From Candidatus Peribacteria bacterium (GTDB lineage Bacteria > Patescibacteriota > Gracilibacteria > UBA1369 > UBA12463), in the NCBI GenBank assembly GCA_943354965.1, contig CALRDN010000003.1, positions 1-64,000 of the forward strand: a stretch of DNA of 64,000 nt, given 5' to 3'. The position numbers were made by a program, and so were the translations under genes. The notes under the pieces are model-generated. The model had not been told where the DNA came from. It was given only the letters and a program-made list of their open reading frames with translations, and did not search any database. This document shows positions 43,786-53,568 of the stretch, in pieces (within the stretch, counting starts at the first letter, position 1; each line of letters opens with the position of its first letter).

Positions 43786-44922
43786 TTAATCCATTATTTG
43801 CCCCTCGTGAACTTTCCTAACCGTTGAAGCTGAGCGCAGCTTTGGAGAGGTTGGAAGTGGGTTGCCCTGTGCGACGGTCATAATGATCTGGGTATTAGGC
43901 GGGAGCATCTCAAAAATGTCATTTTTACGATCGGAGTCGAGCTCGGAGAAGATATCGTCGAGGAGAATGATCGGAGTTTCGCCGGTTTTGTAGGCAAACC
44001 AAGCAATCTCGGCCTCCTTGAGTCCCATGAGCGCTGATCGAAGCTCGCCGCGAGAGGCGATGAGTTCGAGAGGGTATCCACGAATTTTCAGCTTTATATC
44101 GTCGCGGTGCGGGCCTACGGAGGTATGGGTGGAGCGAGTATCCCGGGAACGATTCTGCGTAAGGGCATGAAGGAGAAGAGATTGAATCTCATTTTGAAGC
44201 TGAGTTGAAGCTGAATTTTGGAGAAAGCTTACGTAGTCGATCTGATAGAGTGCCTCTCCTACCTGTTCGCAAAGCTGTTTTCGGAGAAAATCAATAAGTT
44301 CAAGTCGACTAGTCAACAAAGCTGCTCCAGCTTCGGCGAGTGGCGGATCCCATATGTCGAGGGCTGAGATAGAGGCAGTTCCCAGCTTTATCTGAAGCAG
44401 AAGAGCGTTGCGTTGGGATAAAAGCTTCTGGTAGGTCTGAAGCTGTCTCATATATCCCGGAACGGTTTGGATGAGAATGGTATTGATATATTTTCGGCGA
44501 AGAGCGGGCTCTCCGGTGAGAATATGAAGGTCCTCAGGGCGGAAGAGGACGGTTTTTATGTGTCCAAGAAACTTGGGGGCAGAGATTTTGGTACCGTTTT
44601 TTTTGAGAACACGCTGATGCTGCGGTGTGGTGATCTCGCACATCTCCAAATGAATAGGCGTGTCTGTTTTATCAGTCTGAGACTGATCTCCCGAGACCCC
44701 CTTCGCTTCGATTCGGAAAAAATCTTTATCAAACTGCTTCAAAAATTCACGATCTCCTAGTCGGAACGACTTTGTGATCGCCATCAGGTACATCGCCTCC
44801 AGAAAATTTGTTTTTCCTTGCGCGTTTTCTCCACTCAATATGACGATTGGCTCATCAGGGAAAGCAAAATCGAGCCTCGCGTAGTTGCGAAAATTTTCGA
44901 GATGGAGAGAGTTAAGTTTCAT
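43786..44922 (-). CDS. recF: DNA replication and repair protein RecF
   Basis: This 378-aa SMC-like ATPase matches RecF: N-terminal LHLENFRNYARLDFAF, Walker A GENAQGKTNFLEAMY, GHIKTVLFRPEDLHILTGEP, the signature region SVGPHRDD followed by ASRGELRSALMGLK, and Walker B PIILLDDIFSELDSDRK. It helps load RecA at gaps. dnaA and dnaN, its usual neighbours, are not in the window. A -10 (TACACT, 44935-44930 on the reverse strand) lies 7 nt before the ATG, so the mRNA may be leaderless. The gene is divergent from thrS. Confidence 0.95.
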   Translation of the reverse strand: MKLNSLHLENFRNYARLDFAFPDEPIVILSGENAQGKTNFLEAMYLMAITKSFRLGDREFLKQFDKDFFRIEAKGVSGDQSQTDKTDTPIHLEMCEITTPQHQRVLKKNGTKISAPKFLGHIKTVLFRPEDLHILTGEPALRRKYINTILIQTVPGYMRQLQTYQKLLSQRNALLLQIKLGTASISALDIWDPPLAEAGAALLTSRLELIDFLRKQLCEQVGEALYQIDYVSFLQNSASTQLQNEIQSLLLHALTQNRSRDTRSTHTSVGPHRDDIKLKIRGYPLELIASRGELRSALMGLKEAEIAWFAYKTGETPIILLDDIFSELDSDRKNDIFEMLPPNTQIIMTVAQGNPLPTSPKLRSASTVRKVHEGQIMD

Positions 44923-44953
44923 TGCCGCGAGTGTAACATATTTTGATCAAGGT

Positions 44954-44981
44954 TTGCATTGTGATGGAAAGCAGCTAGAAT
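44954..44981 (+). promoter_or_regulatory. Promoter of thrS
   Basis: TTGCAT (44954-44959) and TAGAAT (44976-44981) with a 16-bp spacer, 31 bp before the thrS ATG. It overlaps the region used by the divergent recF promoter. Confidence 0.55.
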
Positions 44982-45012
44982 GTGTGGGCTCCTATGTTTT
45001 AATACTATTTTC

Positions 45013-46827
45013 ATGCCTCCACGATCATCAAAACCAGCAGAAACAGACCCAATTTATGGCATGAGACACTCATGCGCGCATATGCTCGCCCAGGCGGTAT
45101 TGCAGATTTTTCCTGATGCAAAATTGGGAGTTGGACCGGTGATTGAAAATGGCTTTTATTATGACTTTCAGCTTCCAAGGACGTTAACTCCGGAGGATAT
45201 GAAAGATCTCCAGAAGAAGATGGAGCATATTGGAAAGCAGGGGCAGACGTTTGTACGACAAGAAAAAACGATCGTGGAGGCGAAAGAATTTTTGAAAAAT
45301 GGAGGAATGGGAGTGAAAACGGGAACGGGATCCGACACCTCCGGTGTCCAGCCATTCAAAATTGAGCTCGTAGAGGATCTCGCGGCAAAAGGAGAGACGG
45401 GCGTAAGCTTTTATGAAAATGTGGATCAGAAAGGTGAGGTACGATTTGTAGATTTATGCCGTGGAAATCACACGGAAACGACCGGAAAAGTCGGAGCGTT
45501 TCAACTCACAAGTATTGCCAGCGCGTACTGGAAGGGAGACAGCGAAAATCCATCGATGCAGCGTATTTATGGTGTCTGCTTCGAGACAGAGGCGGAGTTG
45601 AAAGAATACCTCGCACGAATTGAAGAGGCGAAGAAACGTGATCATAAAATTCTTGGAAAACAGTTAGGATTATTTGCATTTAGTCCGCTTGTTGGTGCGG
45701 GTTTGCCGTTGTTTCTTCCAAAGGGCGCTCGTTTGAAAAAACTATTAGAAGATTTCATTACGAAGGAAAAAGAAAAACGTGGATACTCATTTGTTTGCAT
45801 TCCACACATCGCGAAAGATGCGTTGTATGTCACGAGCGGACATTTGGGAAAGTATGATGCCATGATGCCGATTATGGAGACGGAAGAAGGCGGAGATGCT
45901 CTCGTGATGAAGGCGATGAACTGTCCGCATCACTTTGAATTATTCAAAGCAGAAGCACACTCATACCGTGAATTACCGCTTCGTTATGCGGAGAATACGA
46001 CGGTATATCGAAATGAAAAAAGCGGTGAGGTAAACGGATTATTCCGAGTACGCGCTGTCACGCAGGATGATACGCACCACTTCGTGCGACATGATCAGAT
46101 CGGTTCTGAAATTGATATGATCTTGGGTTTGACTCGCGTGGTCTATGAAAAATTTGATTTCAAAAACTTCCGTGCTCGTGTCAGTATCCGCGATCCGAAA
46201 AAGCCGGAGAAATATTTTGGTGATGATGCGTTATGGCAGCTTGCCGAGAAAAATCTCGTAGAGGGCGTACAACGATGGGGTGCAGAATACTTCATCGGTG
46301 AGGGAGAAGCGGCTTTCTACGGACCTAAAATCGATATCATGGTAGAGGATGCGTTGGGACGAGAATGGCAGCTCACTACCGTTCAGCTCGACTTCACTCA
46401 GCCGGAAAATTTTGATCTGGAGTATACCGGGGAAGACGGGAAGCGACAGCGGCCGGCCGTATTGCATGTTGCGATTTTCGGCTCGCTCGAGCGATTTATG
46501 GGAATTATTATTGAGCATTTCGCCGGAGCATTTCCCGCATGGCTCGCGCCGATTCAGGTACGCATTCTGCCGGTGAGTGATCAGTTTCTACCCTATGCCA
46601 CCGAGGTTTTTGAGAAATTGCGAGCGGAGGGGTGCCGAGTGGAAATCGATACTGCGGCGGAGACGTTGGGTAAAAAAATCCGAAATGCCGAGCATACTCG
46701 AGTGCCATACATGGTCGTTATTGGCGAAAAAGAAACAGCCGATAAAACCGTTGCCGTGCGCGATTATGCTACGAAAAAACAGGAGACGATGGAGCTGAAT
46801 GCGTTACTTGTACTGCTGCGAGCGTAA
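45013..46827 (+). CDS. thrS: Threonyl-tRNA synthetase, lacking the TGS domain
   Basis: From ATG 45013 the protein has 604 aa (a GTG at 44980 is unlikely). It begins directly at the editing domain (RHSCAHMLAQAVLQIFPDAKLGVGP, then GFYYDF and a CRGNH motif). The class-II catalytic domain follows, with MNCPHHFELFKAEAHSYRELP (motif 2 and zinc Cys), LFRVRAVTQDDTHHF and the motif-3 stretch GSLERFMGIIIEHFAGAFP. A C-terminal anticodon-binding domain ends the protein. The ubiquitin-like TGS domain of about 60 residues at the usual N-terminus is absent, while the editing domain is kept. The context before the ATG (TATTTTC-ATG) has no Shine-Dalgarno motif. Confidence 0.96.
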   Translation: MPPRSSKPAETDPIYGMRHSCAHMLAQAVLQIFPDAKLGVGPVIENGFYYDFQLPRTLTPEDMKDLQKKMEHIGKQGQTFVRQEKTIVEAKEFLKNGGMGVKTGTGSDTSGVQPFKIELVEDLAAKGETGVSFYENVDQKGEVRFVDLCRGNHTETTGKVGAFQLTSIASAYWKGDSENPSMQRIYGVCFETEAELKEYLARIEEAKKRDHKILGKQLGLFAFSPLVGAGLPLFLPKGARLKKLLEDFITKEKEKRGYSFVCIPHIAKDALYVTSGHLGKYDAMMPIMETEEGGDALVMKAMNCPHHFELFKAEAHSYRELPLRYAENTTVYRNEKSGEVNGLFRVRAVTQDDTHHFVRHDQIGSEIDMILGLTRVVYEKFDFKNFRARVSIRDPKKPEKYFGDDALWQLAEKNLVEGVQRWGAEYFIGEGEAAFYGPKIDIMVEDALGREWQLTTVQLDFTQPENFDLEYTGEDGKRQRPAVLHVAIFGSLERFMGIIIEHFAGAFPAWLAPIQVRILPVSDQFLPYATEVFEKLRAEGCRVEIDTAAETLGKKIRNAEHTRVPYMVVIGEKETADKTVAVRDYATKKQETMELNALLVLLRA

Positions 46828-47091
46828 GCCATAAAAGCTCACTTTTAAAAATGTATTTAACTCACAGGATATCTCCTCTAAATGCTTGTTTTGATATGAT
46901 ATCAATTTGATAGCAATTTAGTATCAAGTTGCTATGGGTTTGTATATCGTATGATAGCTTTTCAAAAGTGAGGCAGAAGATGCCCCCGGAACCCCATTAA
47001 TGAATATCCCCCAAGGGACACCCCCCCCCTTAGGGACAACTCTGCTGAGCCGCCTGCTGGGGCGCAGGTGATATCACTTCGATTTCCAATC
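46828..47091. other. Intergenic region after thrS with inverted repeat and C9 tract
   Basis: About 265 bp without a gene. CTCACTTTT (46838-46846) and AAAAGTGAG (46964-46972) form a long-range inverted repeat enclosing the 11-bp repeat element (46888-46963). A tract of nine C (47021-47029) lies further on, between AAGGGACA and TTAGGGACAA. No standard T-tailed terminator is evident. Confidence 0.6.
46888..46963 (-). repeat. Element of six degenerate 11-bp repeats ending in ATATCAAAA (copy 2)
   Basis: On the plus strand the units are GATATCAATTT (46898), GATAGCAATTT (46909), AGTATCAAGTT (46920), GCTATGGGTTT (46931), GTATATCGTAT (46942) and GATAGCTTTTC (46953), preceded by GTTTTGATAT (46888). 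The reverse strand aligns without gaps over 38 nt to 43727-43764. It includes a 15-bp palindrome at 46891-46905. Confidence 0.7.
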
Positions 47092-49560
47092 TCAATGTGG
47101 CTTATACTTCGGAATCTCGCTATTGAACTCTCGCATTGCGGGGAAAATTAATCCCGGGAAAAGTACATCGCGGAAGAGTCCGAGTGATCGATCGGCGTCA
47201 TACACATCATGCGACATGACGGTTTCTTGGCTTAACCATCCGATGCAGAGGTTTTCGATGGTATAGAGTTGTACCTCCACTGTTTCGGTGATCATCTTGC
47301 CGTCCTTGGCTCGAATGTGATGTCTGGATCCTCGCTGTCCGGCGCGATGATGCGCTGATAGAATCGCCGTTACCGATGGCCTTTCTTTCTTCTTGAGACG
47401 CCCGCTACTCGGATCCTCCACCTTTACGGTTGTTCCACCGATTTCATTAAATACAAAATCCTTTGCTCTGCGCATCTGCTTGCGAATATTTCCGTTTACC
47501 GCCACGCATGTACGTGTTCCATCTGTTATTTCTCTTTCGCCCTGTCGTAACTGCGATATAAGTCTTGATTGCAATGACTTAGAGTTCCATAGTATTCCAT
47601 TTTCTTCAAAACTAGGACTAAAGAAATAGAGCGTTAACGGCTCGTCCTGATGATGAAGCGTCACTTCGTAGAGCGTTACTTCTTCTATCTTTTTTTCTTC
47701 ATAGAATCTACCATCAATCTCTTTTAATGGCTTTCCCTCGCCACTATCATGCTCTCCTTCCTGAACTTGCTCGTACCTGTATTCCGGAACTCTTGCTTTC
47801 ATAAAGTCGCTCAAAACCGGTGCGCCCGATTCATCCACTTCCTGTAGAATTCTCCACCTGAATTTCACAGGTTTTATTTCCTCCGGAACAATTCCAAATC
47901 TCTCACGAAATCTCTCGTCAAATGCCTTTGTCGTTTCTATAAACCTTGACGTATCCCCACCTGGCAACATATCGTGTGATTTGTACCAAAACTCAAGCAT
48001 AGTCCGTGCCTCATACCCTACGATTCGCTCAATCATTCCATGTAAATCCTCCTCGCTTGAAGCATATTCCCTGAGCTGATAGGTATCCGTAATCCACTGA
48101 CCAGCTTCATCATTATCCTCCAGGAATAGCGAAGGATTATCGCACCATACCATGAGATTTTTGATGTTTCTCTCATTTTCAATTGCGGGAATAAATACCG
48201 CCATCTGCTTCTCTGGTACCGAATCCGGGACAAAATGAAGTGCCTCTCTTTTAATTTTATCTATGGTTTTTTTACCCTCATTAATTTCTCTTTCTATCAT
48301 CGCCCTCGCTTCACTTACCGTCATATTTTCTAATTCTAACCTCCATAAAAGTCTACTTTCTCCCATTTTTGCTTCTTCAACTAACATGTGGATCGGTTCC
48401 CTCATTTCAGCTTTCGGAACGATAATACGGGCCATGGTATTCATACTTACCACCGTCGTCTCAGCTATATCCATTCTGAACTTTGGGACTCTTTGGTCGC
48501 GAATATCCTTGATAAAATGGCGAGCAAACCAAGAGTGAAAACTATTTCCATTTGTAACACCATATCCCGCTTCTCCCGTAGCCTCTTGCACCTCTACTCG
48601 TTTCTTCCTTCGCACTTTCTGACGCGCTTCGCGCGCCTTGAAAATCGACTGCGTGAATAAAAGCCTATCGAGATTTTCCAATCTGAATCCGATTTTTTCG
48701 AGATATTCAATTAATTGTTTGCGTGGTCCTTCCAATGTTAAAATCTTTTCTCCCTGTTCGCCTAACACTCGAGCAAAAAGAAAATCTAATATTGTTCGGT
48801 TTTTCTTGAACGCTTCTTCGAATTTAGAAGTACTAATATCTACAGTCTCCTTCACAATTCTCTCCGTGAGATCCGTCATAATATCTTGATCACCCTTCAT
48901 GATATCAATCACATTCATGTCCGAATATTTCTCTTGTAGCCTCTCTATGACTTCAAACACCTTCCTCTCTTCCTTTTCTGTTCCGTATACTAAAATAAAT
49001 TCACTGAATTCATGCTTAAGTGCGTCAATTTGACTTTGAATTACTCCTGCGCGAAAAGGAAGTTCTGTCGTTGCTCCGGTCTGCATTCTGTTGTCTCTTC
49101 TTTCTTGCAACCCTTGAAAAAAACTTTCAAGAAGATCTCTTACGAGTTTACTCGAATTTGTAGTATCATCCGGATCACTTCTCCCAAGAAGTTCCAAAAA
49201 CTCGCCAGGAAGTAAATGATGATCACGAATCACTTCATCCACTAGATCGTTCATAATTCCTTTTAGAGAGGCTCGCACATCTCCGGCTCGGCGTTTTACG
49301 TTCGTCGTAAGCCCTTGGTGAATTTTATCCTTTTTCACGTCATCGAGCATCAAAGCATCATAAGGTCTCATTTCCCGATCCTTTACTTTCACATGAGCTT
49401 TTGGCTCCTCTGTCTCCTGCTCCATTTCCGCCTCGGGAACAACACTATTCAATAAATTTCCCGCTGAATCATATGTGCCCGTCGTGCTAGCCCAATCGTC
49501 GGCATGGGCATTTCCATCGTCATTGGTCATCGGTCTTGGAATATCGGGACTACTGGACAT
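47092..49560 (-). CDS. Large cytoplasmic protein of unknown function (822 aa)
   Basis: This protein has no signal peptide or membrane helix. It starts with an acidic, disordered region (about 1-70), continues with long charged helices (about 75-480, including ERKVFEVIERLQEKYSDMN and a KVRRKKRVEVQEA basic patch), and ends with a mixed alpha/beta part. Near the C-terminus, RGSRHHIRAKDG followed by TVEVQLYT faintly recalls the RelA/SpoT synthetase pattern, but key residues are not convincing and I do not assign it. It has a very good promoter (TTGCCA, 18 bp, TGG-TATAAT) with the -10 six nt before the ATG. It is divergent from the ATP synthase operon. Confidence 0.7.
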   Translation of the reverse strand: MSSSPDIPRPMTNDDGNAHADDWASTTGTYDSAGNLLNSVVPEAEMEQETEEPKAHVKVKDREMRPYDALMLDDVKKDKIHQGLTTNVKRRAGDVRASLKGIMNDLVDEVIRDHHLLPGEFLELLGRSDPDDTTNSSKLVRDLLESFFQGLQERRDNRMQTGATTELPFRAGVIQSQIDALKHEFSEFILVYGTEKEERKVFEVIERLQEKYSDMNVIDIMKGDQDIMTDLTERIVKETVDISTSKFEEAFKKNRTILDFLFARVLGEQGEKILTLEGPRKQLIEYLEKIGFRLENLDRLLFTQSIFKAREARQKVRRKKRVEVQEATGEAGYGVTNGNSFHSWFARHFIKDIRDQRVPKFRMDIAETTVVSMNTMARIIVPKAEMREPIHMLVEEAKMGESRLLWRLELENMTVSEARAMIEREINEGKKTIDKIKREALHFVPDSVPEKQMAVFIPAIENERNIKNLMVWCDNPSLFLEDNDEAGQWITDTYQLREYASSEEDLHGMIERIVGYEARTMLEFWYKSHDMLPGGDTSRFIETTKAFDERFRERFGIVPEEIKPVKFRWRILQEVDESGAPVLSDFMKARVPEYRYEQVQEGEHDSGEGKPLKEIDGRFYEEKKIEEVTLYEVTLHHQDEPLTLYFFSPSFEENGILWNSKSLQSRLISQLRQGEREITDGTRTCVAVNGNIRKQMRRAKDFVFNEIGGTTVKVEDPSSGRLKKKERPSVTAILSAHHRAGQRGSRHHIRAKDGKMITETVEVQLYTIENLCIGWLSQETVMSHDVYDADRSLGLFRDVLFPGLIFPAMREFNSEIPKYKPH

Positions 49561-49596
49561 GGCTCAATTATACCATATTTTATGTTTTTGTGGCAA
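49561..49596 (-). promoter_or_regulatory. Leaderless promoter of the 822-aa protein gene
   Basis: On the reverse strand, TTGCCA (49596-49591), an 18-bp spacer and an extended -10 TGG-TATAAT (49572-49567). The ATG follows after 6 nt. Confidence 0.65.
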
Positions 49597-49644
49597 ATCG
49601 GCTTTGAGTGATTATTAGCCCTCAAGAAAGTTCAAATTTTACCC

Positions 49645-49673
49645 TTGCTTTTTTCTTGCAACATTTCTACTAT
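49645..49673 (+). promoter_or_regulatory. Promoter of the ATP synthase operon
   Basis: TTGCTT (49645-49650) and TACTAT (49668-49673) with 17-bp spacing, 40 bp upstream of atpD. Confidence 0.6.
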
Positions 49674-49686
49674 CTTTCGGAACTAA

Positions 49687-51114
<1,428 letters not shown>

Positions 51115-51147
51115 TTATTTAGAAAAATTTTTCTTCTAAAAAATCTC

Positions 51148-51588
51148 ATGAAAATTCCTTTTTATCTCGTCACACCGGAAAAAATCGTCTTCCAACAGGA
51201 TGTCGAATCGGCAACTATGCCTACGGTTGATGGAGAGATCACGGTTTTACCACATCATATTCCCCTTATCACAGCGCTTACTCATGGCGTCATCCAGCTC
51301 AAGACCGCTGAGGAAACGCATTATGTATCAGTAAGCCACGGAGTTGTAAAAGTCGACTCTATGGGAATCACGGTACTATCAGCAAGTGCTGAGAGAGCCG
51401 ACGAGATGGTCATGGAACAAGTTGAAAAAGCCCTCGCAGATGCCAAGAAACTCGCTGAGCTCAAGAAAGAAAGTGATGAAGAGTACATTCAAGCAATGGC
51501 AATTGTGGCCAAAGAAAGCGCTCGACTCCATGCTCTCCGAAAACATCACACACGAGTACAAGATATAACCGGCAGATCCTCATCATAA
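51148..51588 (+). CDS. atpC: F-type ATP synthase subunit epsilon
   Basis: This 146-aa subunit has the N-terminal beta-sandwich (IPFYLVTPEKIVFQQDVESATMP, TVDGEITVLPHHIPLITAL) and a C-terminal helical hairpin (about 88-140). The hairpin in this family can inhibit ATP hydrolysis. It follows atpD by 33 bp and precedes the atpI-like gene by 5 bp. The length is normal. Confidence 0.93.
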   Translation: MKIPFYLVTPEKIVFQQDVESATMPTVDGEITVLPHHIPLITALTHGVIQLKTAEETHYVSVSHGVVKVDSMGITVLSASAERADEMVMEQVEKALADAKKLAELKKESDEEYIQAMAIVAKESARLHALRKHHTRVQDITGRSSS

Positions 51589-51593
51589 ATAGT

Positions 51594-51839
51594 ATGGATA
51601 AAAAAGAGACAAAAAGAGAAAAGTCAGCAATGTGGTTAGCGCTCGACGTAGCATGGGAGCTTGGATACATCGTCGTCATACCCATCGTTGTACTGGGAGC
51701 AGGAGGAGCTTATGCAGATAAAAAATTCGGAACATCACCATTATTTCTCTTCATCGGAATCATCATCGCCTTCACTGTCACCTCAATAGCCGCCTACCGA
51801 AAGATCAAAGTCATAACTCAAGAAATTAACTCATTGTAA
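51594..51839 (+). CDS. AtpI/AtpZ-type small membrane protein of the ATP synthase operon
   Basis: This 81-aa protein has two membrane helices (about 21-40 and 49-68) with a short loop containing GGAYADKKFGTSP, the pattern of the AtpZ/AtpI family. These proteins help c-ring assembly or carry magnesium/calcium in other bacteria. It lies between atpC and atpB, 1 bp before atpB. In N-type (sodium) ATPase operons the related atpQ has the same position after atpDC. Confidence 0.75.
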   Translation: MDKKETKREKSAMWLALDVAWELGYIVVIPIVVLGAGGAYADKKFGTSPLFLFIGIIIAFTVTSIAAYRKIKVITQEINSL

Positions 51840-51840
51840 G

Positions 51841-52731
51841 ATGTCACAAGAAATAGTAGTACAAACGGGAACGGGAGAAGGAACGGGTACAGCACCGACT
51901 GCTGCCGGTGTGGAAACGAGCACGTTTTTCCCACCAACTATCTACTCTGAGACGGTTGGACATGTTGGAGGTTTTGAAATTCGAAATACCTTATTGATGT
52001 CCTGGATTTCGGTATTATTCCTGTGCATTGTTGCATGGAGATTTTCACGAAAATACGTGGAGAATGCCGTTCCTAATGGTTTTCAGAATCTCGTGGAAAT
52101 GATTATCGAGGGATTATATGACTTTTTCCACTCGGTAACTCAGGATACAAAACAGACAAAACAGTTCTTCGGTGTTTGCGCCACGATCTTTTTCTTCATC
52201 GTCGTCTCAAACTGGTTCGGTATCTTCCCTGGCGTTGGACCGATTGGTATCTGGGAAATGCATAACGGACATGAAATTCTGGTTCCTCTCTTCCGATCAA
52301 CATTCTCTGACGTGAATATGACGCTTGCCATCGCCTTTATCTCGGTCTTCATGACTCAGGTATATGGTATGATGAATCTCAAATTTGGTGGATACTGGGG
52401 TAAGTTCTTTGTAAACCCCCTTAGGGATCCGATTGGATTTGCCGTTGGATTACTCGAACTTATTTCTGAATTCTCTAAGATTATCTCCTTTAGTTTCCGT
52501 CTTTACGGAAATATATTCGCGGGTGAGGTGCTTCTCGCGGTTATCGGCTTCTTGGCACCCTATCTCGCATCAATTCCTTTCTACGGCCTCGAACTTTTCG
52601 TCGGTCTCATTCAAGGATTGGTGTTCTCACTTCTTACGTTGGTCTTCTTCAAAATGGGATCGACTGGTCACGGTGACCACGACGAGGTTGCGCATACCTC
52701 AGACGTAAAACATGCTGTTATCGCATCATAA
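51841..52731 (+). CDS. atpB: F-type ATP synthase subunit a
   Basis: The 296-aa protein has five to six membrane helices. The essential arginine lies in the signature SFRLYGNIFAGEVLL of helix 4/5, with LELISEFSKIIS before it and LFVGLIQGLVFSLLTLVFF as the last helix. The first about 40 residues (Gly/Thr-rich, TGTGEGTGTAPTAAG) form an unusual extension, and the C-terminus is His/Asp-rich (GHGDHDEVAHTSDVKH). It forms the half-channels for the coupling ion next to the c-ring. Confidence 0.95.
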   Translation: MSQEIVVQTGTGEGTGTAPTAAGVETSTFFPPTIYSETVGHVGGFEIRNTLLMSWISVLFLCIVAWRFSRKYVENAVPNGFQNLVEMIIEGLYDFFHSVTQDTKQTKQFFGVCATIFFFIVVSNWFGIFPGVGPIGIWEMHNGHEILVPLFRSTFSDVNMTLAIAFISVFMTQVYGMMNLKFGGYWGKFFVNPLRDPIGFAVGLLELISEFSKIISFSFRLYGNIFAGEVLLAVIGFLAPYLASIPFYGLELFVGLIQGLVFSLLTLVFFKMGSTGHGDHDEVAHTSDVKHAVIAS

Positions 52732-52756
52732 ATTTATTATTTAATACACCCAATTT

Positions 52757-52972
52757 ATGGATAAAAATCTTTTCGTAGCGCTCGTAATCGCCGTTGGTTC
52801 AGCAATTCCAGCCTACTCAATCGGCAAGATTGGTGCACATGGTCTCGACGCTATCGGACGAAATCCAGAAGCAGCTCCAAAAGTTCAGACAGCTATGATT
52901 CTCGCAATCGCTTTTGCTGAAGCTATCGCTATTTACGCTCTCGTTGTTGCTCTTATCATCAAGTTTGTGTAA
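52757..52972 (+). CDS. atpE: F-type ATP synthase subunit c
   Basis: This 71-aa hairpin protein has two membrane helices joined by the polar loop IGRNPEAAPKV. The ion-binding glutamate sits in AIAFAEAIAIYALVVALI. Glu is followed by Ala, not Ser/Thr, and the Gln of sodium sites in helix 1 is replaced by Ile, so protons are the likely coupling ion. The glycine motif of helix 1 is altered to I-x-A-x-S-x-G (in IPAYSIGKIG), which may change ring size. Confidence 0.95.
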   Translation: MDKNLFVALVIAVGSAIPAYSIGKIGAHGLDAIGRNPEAAPKVQTAMILAIAFAEAIAIYALVVALIIKFV

Positions 52973-53047
52973 CAGACACGCGGGTCAGCAGACCTGTCCC
53001 TCCGGGGAAAGTGTCATATCCCGTTTTCTTTATAATTATTTTTCCTC

Positions 53048-53548
53048 ATGGAACTCATCTCAAAGTTAGGCATTAACCTCGGCATGCTCGTTGCGCAGCT
53101 CGTAAACTTCCTTCTTTTGCTTTTTATTCTTAAGAAGTTTGTATACGGTCCTGTTCTCGAAAAGCTGGAGCAGCGTAAAAACATGATTGCTAAGTCGGTC
53201 AGCGACTCAAAGGCTGCCGATGAGACCCTCAGAGATATCGAGAAGGCTCGTAGTGAGATGATTGAAAAAACTAAATCTCAATCTCTTGCTATGATCGAAG
53301 CTGCTGCAACAAGTGCTGAAGAAGCCAAAAACAGCATTACTGAAAGCGCACGTCGTGAGGCTCAAGCTATCTTTGATCAGAGCAAACTCCAGATCGCTCG
53401 CGAGAAGGAGAAGATGCTCAAGGAGGCTGGTGAAGAACTTGGAAGATTGGTCGTGAGGGCCGCCGAGAAGATCATCGAGCGTGAGTTCACTCCTGAAGAT
53501 CAGAAGCGACTTGCCACACAGGCTACCGAGCAGTTTGGACAGAAATAA
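53048..53548 (+). CDS. atpF: F-type ATP synthase subunit b
   Basis: This 166-aa subunit has an N-terminal membrane helix (about 10-30, LGMLVAQLVNFLLLLFILKKFVYGP) and a long charged coiled coil (about 40-150) that forms the peripheral stalk with the delta subunit. Only one b gene is present, so a b2 homodimer is expected. It lies 75 bp after atpE and 20 bp before atpH. Confidence 0.95.
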   Translation: MELISKLGINLGMLVAQLVNFLLLLFILKKFVYGPVLEKLEQRKNMIAKSVSDSKAADETLRDIEKARSEMIEKTKSQSLAMIEAAATSAEEAKNSITESARREAQAIFDQSKLQIAREKEKMLKEAGEELGRLVVRAAEKIIEREFTPEDQKRLATQATEQFGQK

Positions 53549-53568
53549 TTTTTCCTCAGAAACTTTTC

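Noticed and set aside
47002-47073. A 23-codon ATG-initiated frame spanning the C9 tract after thrS
   Set aside because: Very short, low-complexity, no promoter or motif. The tract lies between two gene ends.
47092-49560. Assignment of the 822-aa protein as a (p)ppGpp synthetase
   Set aside because: Only a short VEVQLYT-like stretch matches; catalytic motifs of RelA/SpoT are not recognisable.
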